Below, one piece after another: positions 1-5,183 of a stretch of 5,364 nt of DNA (positions are counted from its first letter, which is position 1; every line of letters starts with the position of its first letter). The translations under genes and the position numbers were made by a program. Source of the DNA: Acidobacteriota bacterium (GTDB lineage: Bacteria > Planctomycetota > Phycisphaerae > WQYP01 > JAJZKJ01). The DNA lies in NCBI GenBank assembly GCA_021804195.1, contig JAJZKJ010000193.1, positions 1-5,364 on the forward strand, read 5' to 3'. Below the pieces are notes generated by a model. The model made no database searches and was not told the DNA's origin. It was given only the letters and a program-made list of their open reading frames with translations.

Positions 1-255
1 GGCCAACCTGAGAATATTGAGCCGACGCCGATAGTTCTGACCGCGGAAGACGCGGAGCCAGGCCCGTCCAACGCTTCACCCGCGGCGGCGCCTGCGGCAC
101 CGGCTAACAGTCCCGTGGCGGAGACCGGCCCCGCTCCGGGCGCGGAAGCATCGGATACCGCACCCGGCGACGGTATGGATGATTCCACCAGCGCGGAAGC
201 GATGCGGGTTTTGGAAGCCATGCAGGCTAAGAAGGCGGCAGGCCAGTCATCCTGA
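1..255 (+). CDS. C-terminal end of an unidentified protein (5' end outside the window)
   Basis: The frame is open from base 1 to a TGA at 253-255 and gives 84 residues, so only the 3' end is here. The visible part is very rich in Ala, Pro, Gly, Ser, Glu and Asp (for example SPAAAPAAPANSPVAETGP). It ends in a short segment that could form a charged helix (AEAMRVLEAMQAKKAAGQSS). Such a tail is expected to be disordered and carries no family signature I recognise, so I assign no function. Codons are GC-rich at third positions like the neighbouring genes, and no other frame is open across the stretch, which supports real coding. It is co-directional with nfo, but the 207-bp gap leaves co-transcription undecided. 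Confidence 0.7.
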   Translation, partial: GQPENIEPTPIVLTAEDAEPGPSNASPAAAPAAPANSPVAETGPAPGAEASDTAPGDGMDDSTSAEAMRVLEAMQAKKAAGQSS

Positions 256-462
256 GAAGGAACGCAGAACGGATCATTGGATCGCTGGCGGCGCGCCGTG
301 GCCCCTTCCAGCAGCAGGTTGAAGATCCGCCCCGGTGGACATAGCTCGAAGTGCCGCGGCTGGTCCACTGGTGTGACGGCACATCGGAGTGTGCCTACTA
401 CTGGTCCAACCTGCGCTCGTCCTTAGACGCCGGCCGCGGCATCCTGGGAAAAAATCCAAAAT
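256..462 (+). other. Intergenic leader ahead of nfo with a potential long-range RNA stem
   Basis: This 207-bp gap separates the upstream stop from nfo. Bases 352-364 can pair without interruption with 429-441. The core is the perfect 9-bp inverted repeat TGCCGCGGC / GCCGCGGCA, extended by four more pairs, two of them G-U. Inside the 64-nt loop, GGCACA (378-383) pairs with TGTGCC (390-395) around a 6-nt loop. The octamer CTGGTCCA occurs twice (360-367 and 401-408), and CGGCGCGCCG at 289-298 is a perfect palindrome. The large stem closes about 20 bases before the nfo ATG. No T-run follows the stem on either strand, so it is not a classic intrinsic terminator. I find no convincing promoter. A structured 5' leader or small RNA is possible, but chance pairing in GC-rich DNA is not excluded. 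Confidence 0.4.
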
Positions 463-1386
463 ATGTTCGGCTCACATCTTTCCATCGCCGGCGGATTGCA
501 TCAGGCGTTGCTGGCGGCGGAAGCACTGCATCTGCAGACCGTGCAGATTTTCACCCGGAACCAACGGCAGTGGACGGCGCCGCCGTTCCGGGAAGACACG
601 GTGCTCCAATTTCACAGCGAAGCGTCGCGCCTCGGCTTTCGGCAGATCGTGGCGCATGATTCTTATTTGATTAACCTGGCGGCCGGCGATGCGCCATTGC
701 GGCGCCGGAGCATTGCGGCCTTGGCGGGTGAATTGGAGCGCTGCGACCAATTGGGGATCGCCTTCCTGGTGACGCATGGCGGCTCGCACGGTGGGGCGGG
801 GGAAACCGCTGGTTTGCGGCGAATGATTGATTCGCTGGAGCGTGTGTTTAAGCAAACGGCCAGCAGAAATGTCATCCTGTGTCTGGAGACCACGGCCGGC
901 CAGGGTACGGCTCTGGGGTGGAAGTTCGAACATCTCCGCGCGATCATCGAAGCTGTTCGTGCGGAGCATCGCCTGGGTGTCTGTCTGGATACCTGCCACA
1001 TTCTGGCGGCGGGGTATGATATTACCACCGAGCGCGGCATGGCGGCCACCCTACGCCAATTCGATTGCATCGTCGGTCGGGATCGCCTGCGGGTTCTGCA
1101 TCTTAATGATAGTTTAAAACCGCGGGGCAGCCGGGTGGACCGCCATGCCCATATCGGGCGTGGTTGTGTGGGATTGCCCGCTTTTTCCTATATTTGCCGG
1201 CAAAAGCGCTTTGCGGCGATTCCCAAGATTCTCGAAACTCCCAAAGGTTTCGCCCCGAACGGCCGGTTGTGGGATCAGATCAACCTAGACATCCTGGAAA
1301 AATTAGCCGCCGGCAAGCCGGCTCGCATCCGCTCGTGGCGCGCGGAAAAAGGTCCCGCCCGCCTTGCGCCAGCGGATGTTCCTTAA
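463..1386 (+). CDS. nfo: Endonuclease IV (deoxyribonuclease IV, AP endonuclease family 2)
   Basis: This cytoplasmic base-excision repair enzyme cleaves DNA 5' to abasic sites and trims blocked 3' ends. It is a TIM barrel with a trinuclear zinc centre. All nine metal-ligand positions known from E. coli Nfo can be placed: H65 (AHDSYLINL), H105 (THGGSHGG), E142 (CLETTAGQGT), D176 and H179 (LDTCH), H213 (LHLND), D226 and H228 (VDRHAHIG) and E258 (ILETP). The usual HPGSH reads HGGSH, a mild departure. The ATG at 463 is chosen because the family starts with a short strand followed by GSH/GAH-V/L-S-IAGG, and because an in-frame TAG at 424-426 limits any extension. The ribosome site is weak (GGGA at 446-449, rather distant). 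At 307 residues it is about 20 longer than the E. coli protein (285), the excess being a basic, Arg/Ala-rich C-terminal tail. It converges with the minus-strand isomerase-like gene 6 bp away. Confidence 0.96.
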   Translation: MFGSHLSIAGGLHQALLAAEALHLQTVQIFTRNQRQWTAPPFREDTVLQFHSEASRLGFRQIVAHDSYLINLAAGDAPLRRRSIAALAGELERCDQLGIAFLVTHGGSHGGAGETAGLRRMIDSLERVFKQTASRNVILCLETTAGQGTALGWKFEHLRAIIEAVRAEHRLGVCLDTCHILAAGYDITTERGMAATLRQFDCIVGRDRLRVLHLNDSLKPRGSRVDRHAHIGRGCVGLPAFSYICRQKRFAAIPKILETPKGFAPNGRLWDQINLDILEKLAAGKPARIRSWRAEKGPARLAPADVP

Positions 1387-1392
1387 CTTGGC

Positions 1393-2286
1393 TCACGCCG
1401 GCTTGGCCGCCCCCTCGTGGGGCGTTCGGGGAAGATTTCGGATGATACCGCGCAAGAATTCCGCGCCGCGCCGTAGGGATGCCAACTGATCCGCGCCACC
1501 CTCCCATTCAATAATCACCGGCCCGCGATATCCCCGCTGCCATAGACCAGCCAACACCTGCGGCAACTGGGCATCGCCTTCACCTAAGACGCATTCCTGG
1601 CCGCGCCATTGGTCGCCGGAGGCTGCGACGCTGCGTCGCGCATCTTTGGCGTGCATCTGGCGAATCCAGGGCCCAAGTATTTCCACCGCCGCGGCAGGCT
1701 CGCCGGCGCCGTATAAGATAAGATTGGCCGGATCAAAGTTGATACCGACATTGGCGCGCCCCAGCGCGGCTAGAAACGCGGCCAGGTCCGTGGGCTTCTC
1801 CTGGCCGGTCTCAAAGAGCAGGGTCACAGAGGATTCCGCCAGGGCGTCGATCACCCGCTGGAGCCGCTTAACCATTTTGAGAAAATTGGCCCGTTCCGCC
1901 GCGGGCGGTAAAAAGCCGGCGTGGGTGGTCAGAATAGAGATTCCGAGCTGGCGGGCGATTCGGCCGGCGGCCACAACCCGTTTCAAGCGAGTCTCAAACT
2001 CGGCATCCGGTACAAAACCACCGGTGGCTTTAATCGTTGCCAAGGAGTGGTAATTTTCGCCGGGAAAACCGATCATGGCCGCGCTGAAGAGCAAGCCGGA
2101 ATTCCGGGCCTGTTGCACCCATGCGGCTTGTTTATCCGCCGCCAGTTCCACCGCCTCAACCAGCCCCAGGTGCAGCAGCCGCAGCTGTAAGGTCTCCGGT
2201 AGACGCTTTAAACTGGGCCAATCCGAATTCCGCAGCGACCAGCTGCATACTCCCACCTCCAACGGTGCGATGGTTGCCGTAGACAC
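1393..2286 (-). CDS. Xylose-isomerase-like TIM-barrel protein (sugar phosphate isomerase/epimerase family)
   Basis: The 297-residue protein belongs to the xylose-isomerase-like TIM-barrel superfamily (Pfam AP_endonuc_2). Members are divalent-metal sugar isomerases, epimerases and related enzymes; the substrate cannot be read from sequence. Visible barrel strands include EVGVCSWSLR (10-19) and ISILTTHAGF (116-125). The expected four-residue metal site is present in order: E159 (LLFETGQE), D185 (INFDPANLI), H212 (QMHAKDA) and E260 (VIIEWEGG). QMHAKDA and GINFDPANL are typical of the 'sugar phosphate isomerase/epimerase' proteins common in planctomycetes and relatives. The start is the GTG at 2286: it has a strong ribosome site (GGAAGGAG, 2293-2300, 6-nt spacer) and puts the first barrel strand near residue 10. 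The frame is open further upstream, but only in antisense-like sequence inside the preceding gene. It starts 14 bp after that gene's stop and is probably co-transcribed with it. No signal peptide is seen, so it is probably cytoplasmic. Confidence 0.88.
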   Translation of the reverse strand: MSTATIAPLEVGVCSWSLRNSDWPSLKRLPETLQLRLLHLGLVEAVELAADKQAAWVQQARNSGLLFSAAMIGFPGENYHSLATIKATGGFVPDAEFETRLKRVVAAGRIARQLGISILTTHAGFLPPAAERANFLKMVKRLQRVIDALAESSVTLLFETGQEKPTDLAAFLAALGRANVGINFDPANLILYGAGEPAAAVEILGPWIRQMHAKDARRSVAASGDQWRGQECVLGEGDAQLPQVLAGLWQRGYRGPVIIEWEGGADQLASLRRGAEFLRGIIRNLPRTPHEGAAKPA

Positions 2287-2292
2287 GCCATA

Positions 2293-2300
2293 CTCCTTCC
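2293..2300 (-). promoter_or_regulatory. Strong ribosome binding site fixing the GTG start of the isomerase-like gene
   Basis: GGAAGGAG on the minus strand lies 6 nt before the GTG at 2286-2284. An out-of-frame ATG at 2291-2289 is only 1 nt from the site and too close to use. The site immediately follows the TGA of the preceding gene (2303-2301), which favours translational coupling or re-initiation. Confidence 0.8.
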
Positions 2301-3578
2301 TCAGAAATAAAAGTGTACGCCGAGGCCAAAATATTGAATTGGATTGACGAAGAATTGGCCATAATAAGAATGGCCGGTATAAAATTCGAGCAGAAACTGC
2401 AGCCGCGGACTGTCGGGTCGGCCGTTGGTTGCCTGGATGCCGGCGCGCAGCGAAATGTCCGTATCGTAATGATTGTAGCTCCAGTTTTGGAAATCCGCGC
2501 CCGCGACGGGATTCCAGCGGGTGTACGGTGTGCGCCACAGCACCGGTCCATGATATTCAGCGCCGTATTCGAAGGTCCATTTACCCAGCGTGCTGGGCCC
2601 GACATCGACCAGGTAGCCGCCGCCGCCGTACACGCGGAAAGTGCGGCGCCACAGGTCCAGCGACACAATACTGTTGATCTGTTCGTAACTGATCTTGGTG
2701 CGCAGACCTGTGCCGGGTATGCCACTGGAGTTGGCATAGTACGCTCGATTGTTGATCAGGAATTCATCGCCCAGGTGGGAGCTTTGGTGGAAGAACCGAA
2801 CGATAAAGGAAAGATTACGATGCCGAAACGCCGCATAACCGCCGACGAAGTAATCCGCGTTTTGTAAGTCCTTATGCGTCGTGTCCATGTTGAAGTAGGC
2901 ATAGACATCCGCCTGCATCCCGCCTTCTTCCTGCCAGCCGCCGGGAAGATTGTCACGAAAAAACGGGATCGTATCACCAATACTCACCGCCACCACATCT
3001 TTCAACCCGTTCGGATGGTAGGGGGAATAATGGGCGTAGGCGGCGGAGGAGCCGGGCCACTTCGGATCGGCTAATAACGGCGTAAATAACCGGCCGGGAG
3101 GGAAAAATCCCGTCGGCAAACGGTATAAAGGGCCGTGCCGTTTCCAGGCCGGTGGGGAGAAGGTCAGGCGATATTGTCGCGGCAGAGGCGGGAGGAACGG
3201 TAGGGTTTGTTGTTTCCGGTTCCTGGTTTCTGGTTGCCCCGCCGTTGGCGACGGGAGCGGATGCAGGGCGGATGCGGCAACGGGGGGACCCGGGATGGAG
3301 TGGATGGTCCGGATACCCACAGCGCGGATTCCCGGAACCGCCAGGAGCGATTTCTTTATCCGCGCGGCTTCTTGCGGTGGCATGGAGGGAAGGGTTAATT
3401 TCACCACGCCATGATGCACCGTCAACCGCAGAGGGTGCACGTGATAGCGTAGCCGTAACACGGCGGTCAGATAACCGGTCAAATATTGGTCGCTAGGCGG
3501 CGGTGCGGCGTGACCCCGCCCGACCGTTCCGCCAATGAGCCACAGCACCAGAAACGCCGGCATAAGTACGTTACGCAT
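2301..3578 (-). CDS. Exported BON-like plus DUF1207 protein, predicted outer-membrane beta barrel
   Basis: The protein has 425 residues. Residues 1-24 look like a signal peptide (MRN, then LMPAFLVLWLIGGTVG, then GHA before APPPSD). Residues about 31-92 resemble a BON domain: an amphipathic helix, LTVHHGVVKLTLP, a second helix and a VPGIRAVGIRTI strand. Residues 93-150 are a Pro-rich linker. Residues about 155-425 match DUF1207, with LADPKWP, GGMQADVYAYFNMD, HQSSHLGDEFL and FEYGAEYH. The C-terminal part is rich in aromatic, alternating strands and ends in VHFYF, the terminal-Phe pattern of outer-membrane barrels. From this I infer an outer-membrane location; the function of DUF1207 is unknown. 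The start at 3578 is chosen because it gives a normal signal peptide and has GGAG 7 nt upstream. A GTG at 3692 with its own GGAG would add 38 residues, mostly Arg-rich and atypical, ahead of the signal peptide. It probably forms an operon with the downstream isomerase-like gene. Confidence 0.85.
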   Translation of the reverse strand: MRNVLMPAFLVLWLIGGTVGRGHAAPPPSDQYLTGYLTAVLRLRYHVHPLRLTVHHGVVKLTLPSMPPQEAARIKKSLLAVPGIRAVGIRTIHSIPGPPVAASALHPLPSPTAGQPETRNRKQQTLPFLPPLPRQYRLTFSPPAWKRHGPLYRLPTGFFPPGRLFTPLLADPKWPGSSAAYAHYSPYHPNGLKDVVAVSIGDTIPFFRDNLPGGWQEEGGMQADVYAYFNMDTTHKDLQNADYFVGGYAAFRHRNLSFIVRFFHQSSHLGDEFLINNRAYYANSSGIPGTGLRTKISYEQINSIVSLDLWRRTFRVYGGGGYLVDVGPSTLGKWTFEYGAEYHGPVLWRTPYTRWNPVAGADFQNWSYNHYDTDISLRAGIQATNGRPDSPRLQFLLEFYTGHSYYGQFFVNPIQYFGLGVHFYF

Positions 3579-3585
3579 GGCCGAG

Positions 3586-3589
3586 CTCC
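3586..3589 (-). promoter_or_regulatory. Ribosome binding site supporting the 3578 start
   Basis: GGAG on the minus strand sits 7 nt before the ATG at 3578-3576 that begins a normal signal peptide. The competing upstream GTG at 3692 also has a GGAG (4-nt spacer), so spacing alone does not settle the start; the signal peptide does. Confidence 0.6.
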
Positions 3590-3727
3590 AGTCATGATTC
3601 CGCGCCCCGCCCGTCTTTTCACGTCGCCAGCCATCCCTCCAGCGACCATGGGGGCACATTCTCGCTGAAATCCTCGTGTTCAAAGCCGTCACTTATCTCC
3701 TGCGGACGTGTAACGGGCGTAGCCACG

Positions 3728-3758
3728 ACGGCCGCGGGATTGCGATCCACGCGGCTGT
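3728..3758. repeat. Bulged GC-rich inverted repeat (hairpin), REP-like
   Basis: GCCGCGGGAT (3731-3740) pairs with ATCC (3745-3748) plus CGCGGC (3750-3755), leaving one bulged A at 3749 and a TGCG tetraloop. The stem extends three more pairs outward (3728-3730 with 3756-3758, one G-T). No T-run follows on either strand, so an intrinsic terminator is unlikely. The arrangement recalls small dispersed intergenic hairpins, but copy number cannot be judged from one window. Confidence 0.55.
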
Positions 3759-3766
3759 CAAATATG

Positions 3767-3802
3767 TTCCTCCGTGCCCTCTGTGTTCTCTCTGTGGTGA
3801 AA
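3767..3802. repeat. CTCTGTG-type short direct-repeat tract
   Basis: Three copies of CTCYGTG are visible: CTCCGTG at 3770-3776, CTCTGTG at 3779-3785 and CTCTGTG at 3790-3796, followed by GTGAAA. On the other strand the tract reads as a CACAGAG series beginning TTTCACCACAGAG. From memory, similar tracts recur in intergenic DNA of some environmental bacteria, including planctomycetes and verrucomicrobia. I cannot verify that here. It lies 8 bp from the bulged hairpin, and the two may be one element. Confidence 0.5.
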
Positions 3803-3858
3803 CGTTCGGGCTATCGGGGGCGAGGGTGGTGGTGCGGGTAGCGCCCCACCTCGCTATT

Positions 3859-3892
3859 TTCAGGACAGTGGAATTTTAACACATGTCCTGAA
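3859..3892 (-). terminator. Inverted repeat directly after nadA, possible transcription terminator
   Basis: TTCAGGACA (3859-3867) and TGTCCTGAA (3884-3892) form a perfect 9-bp inverted repeat around a 16-nt spacer. GTG (3868-3870) and CAC (3880-3882) can add three pairs across one bulged base, leaving an AT-rich loop. It starts 2 bp after the nadA TAA, where a terminator would be expected. Downstream on the minus strand the sequence is A-rich, not T-rich, so a canonical Rho-independent terminator is not supported. A 3'-end stabilising hairpin or a protein-binding dyad are alternatives. Confidence 0.45.
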
Positions 3893-3894
3893 GG

Positions 3895-5094
3895 TTACAC
3901 CAGTGCCGGCAACGCTACCGCGGTTGTCGTGTGTTCCGGCGGCGGCTGGGGAGGTTCTTGAAGAGGTCGGCCAGCGGTGATGTCCAACATGCGTTGCAGG
4001 CTCACGCGGGACCAATAGGCATCGAACGGATCCACCTTAATTTGATTCACCACCTCGCCTGCGACCAGATGGTCCAGCACCCAAAGCAAATGCGCCGGGT
4101 CGATACGGTACATGGTCGTACACAGACACTGGCATTCGGACAGGACGATTATGGTTTGTTCAGGATGCTGCCGGGCCAGCCGGTTGACCATGTGCACCTC
4201 TGTGCCAATGGCCCACTTGTCACCCGGCGCCGCGGCGGCAACTTGCTGGCGGATGAATTCGGTCGAACCAACCAGATCGGCCTTTCGCACCACCTCCCAG
4301 CTACATTCCGGGTGTACCAACACCTTCACGCCCGGTAGTCGCTGCCGGGCTTGCTCCACATGTTCCGGGCGGAATAACTGATGGACGCTGCAGTGGCCTT
4401 TCCAGAGGATAAACGTGGCGTCGCGCAGCTGCTGCTCGGACAGGCCACCCGCCGGTTTCCGGTAATCCCACAAGACCATGCTTTCCAACGAAAACCCCAT
4501 TTTCCAACCCGTGTTGCGGCCCAAATGTTGATCGGGAAAAAAGATGATCTTCGTATGCGGCGGCGCACCGGGCTTTTGCCCGTCCAGCGCCCAGGAAAGG
4601 ATTTTTTCGCAGTTGCTGCTGGTGCAGACGGCTCCGCCATGCTGGCCGACGAAGCTTTTCACCGCGGCGCTGGAGTTAACATAAGTGATCGGCACCAGGC
4701 GGAAATCCGGGTCGGCACTGTTGGCCTGCTCCAAGGCGGCGAAAGCGTCTTCCACGTCATCTAGTGCGGCCATATCGGCCATGGAGCAGCCGGCACCCAG
4801 GTCGGGCAGGATTACCTGCTGATGCGGAGCCGTGAGCACATCGGCTGATTCCGCCATAAAGTGCACGCCGCAGAAAATGACATACCGGGCGTCGGAAAGG
4901 CCCGCCGCCTGGCGCGAAAGCGCAAACGAATCGCCGATGAAATCCGCAAACTGGATAACATCATCCTGTTGATAGTGGTGGCCGAGGATCACCAGCTTCC
5001 TGCCCAACTGCTCCTTGCGCCGGGCGATACGGGCGAAAAGTTCCTGGGAAGGCATCTGCAAATAGGATTTCGGTATCGGTTGCTGCCAATGCAT
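3895..5094 (-). CDS. nadA: Quinolinate synthase (NadA)
   Basis: NadA condenses iminoaspartate, made by L-aspartate oxidase NadB, with dihydroxyacetone phosphate to give quinolinate, the de novo precursor of NAD. It is a cytoplasmic [4Fe-4S] enzyme. Family marks in order are ILGHHYQQDDV (36-46) and DFIGDSFALS (51-60). Then come C75 in FCGVHFMAE, YVNSSAAVK (138-146), CTSSNCEK (157-164) and PDQHLGRNTG (187-196). The last are C235 in GHCSVH, HPE at 261-263 and the C-terminal C321/C323/C325 cluster (ECQCLCTTMYRI). The three cluster ligands should be C75, C235 and one of the last group, most likely C325. The ATG at 5094 gives 399 residues. It is preferred over the in-frame ATG at 5112 because AAGGTGATC lies 5 nt before it and a TATAAT places transcription start near 5110. 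The Pro/Thr-rich end (about 377-399) is an extra tail beyond the catalytic core. No nadB or nadC is in the window. Confidence 0.96.
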   Translation of the reverse strand: MHWQQPIPKSYLQMPSQELFARIARRKEQLGRKLVILGHHYQQDDVIQFADFIGDSFALSRQAAGLSDARYVIFCGVHFMAESADVLTAPHQQVILPDLGAGCSMADMAALDDVEDAFAALEQANSADPDFRLVPITYVNSSAAVKSFVGQHGGAVCTSSNCEKILSWALDGQKPGAPPHTKIIFFPDQHLGRNTGWKMGFSLESMVLWDYRKPAGGLSEQQLRDATFILWKGHCSVHQLFRPEHVEQARQRLPGVKVLVHPECSWEVVRKADLVGSTEFIRQQVAAAAPGDKWAIGTEVHMVNRLARQHPEQTIIVLSECQCLCTTMYRIDPAHLLWVLDHLVAGEVVNQIKVDPFDAYWSRVSLQRMLDITAGRPLQEPPQPPPEHTTTAVALPALV

Positions 5095-5097
5095 GGT

Positions 5098-5106
5098 GAT
5101 CACCTT
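5098..5106 (-). promoter_or_regulatory. Ribosome binding site deciding the nadA start
   Basis: AAGGTGATC on the minus strand includes AGGTGATC, eight contiguous bases complementary to the usual 16S 3' end (GATCACCTCC). The core AGGTGA ends 5 nt before the ATG at 5094, and lies downstream of the alternative ATG at 5112. Confidence 0.75.
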
Positions 5107-5116
5107 TTCCATCCAA

Positions 5117-5146
5117 ATTATAGCGGGGCGAACCGCTGGACACCAA
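5117..5146 (-). promoter_or_regulatory. Predicted sigma70-type promoter of nadA
   Basis: On the minus strand a consensus -10 hexamer TATAAT occupies 5122-5117, and a partial -35 hexamer TTGGTG occupies 5146-5141 with an 18-nt spacer. Transcription would start near 5110, giving a leader of about 15 nt that is nearly filled by the ribosome site. The element lies in the 89-bp gap after the amidase stop, so nadA can be expressed independently of it. The spacer also holds a small hairpin, AGCGG/CCGCT (5122-5137). Confidence 0.65.
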
Positions 5147-5155
5147 GCCTGGCTT
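5145..5155. promoter_or_regulatory. Palindrome overlapping the nadA -35 box, possible operator
   Basis: AAGCC-T-GGCTT is a perfect 5+5 palindrome around one central base. It shares two bases with the predicted -35 hexamer, where a repressor would block RNA polymerase. The arms are short and match no NAD-regulator site I can name with confidence, so this is only a candidate. Confidence 0.3.
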
Positions 5156-5183
5156 AACGGCCGGCGCGGATCAACGCTGCTGC

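Larger units (their letters stand above)
3579..3894. other. 316-bp gene-free gap between nadA and the DUF1207 gene
   Basis: This gap lies downstream of nadA and upstream of the DUF1207 gene on the minus strand. It holds three structures listed separately: a bulged hairpin, a CTCTGTG direct-repeat tract and an inverted repeat next to the nadA stop. It should also contain the promoter of the DUF1207 gene. I see a perfect TTGACA on the minus strand (3756-3761), but no acceptable -10 hexamer at 16-18 nt, so I do not call a promoter. Short open frames here show no protein-like character. Confidence 0.6.

Noticed and set aside
256..462. A tRNA, SRP RNA or similar known RNA gene in the nfo leader
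   Set aside because: No complete T-arm or anticodon arm and no SRP-type conserved loop could be laid out on either strand.
472..999. Long antisense open frame under nfo
   Set aside because: It is the shadow of a conserved gene in GC-rich DNA; the sense frame carries all the zinc ligands of endonuclease IV.
2287..2538. An N-terminal extension of the isomerase-like gene starting at 2538
   Set aside because: The extra 84 codons lie entirely inside the DUF1207 coding region, are Arg-rich without barrel features, and a strong ribosome site precedes the GTG at 2286.
2156..2737. 193-residue minus-strand frame spanning the DUF1207/isomerase junction
   Set aside because: It overlaps the ends of two better supported genes in a different frame and shows no recognisable motif.
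2313..2867. 184-residue plus-strand frame opposite the DUF1207 gene
   Set aside because: It is the antisense of a recognisable family domain and has no supporting start context or motif.
3756..3761. A promoter for the DUF1207 gene based on TTGACA
   Set aside because: No acceptable -10 hexamer lies 16-18 nt downstream, and the hexamer overlaps the arm of the bulged hairpin.
3767..3802. A CRISPR array
   Set aside because: The repeated units are only 7 bp with 2-4 bp between them, far from repeat-spacer architecture.
5095..5183. An NAD+-sensing (nadA-motif) riboswitch upstream of nadA
   Set aside because: The predicted transcript leader is only about 15 nt, and the 89-bp gap shows no such aptamer.
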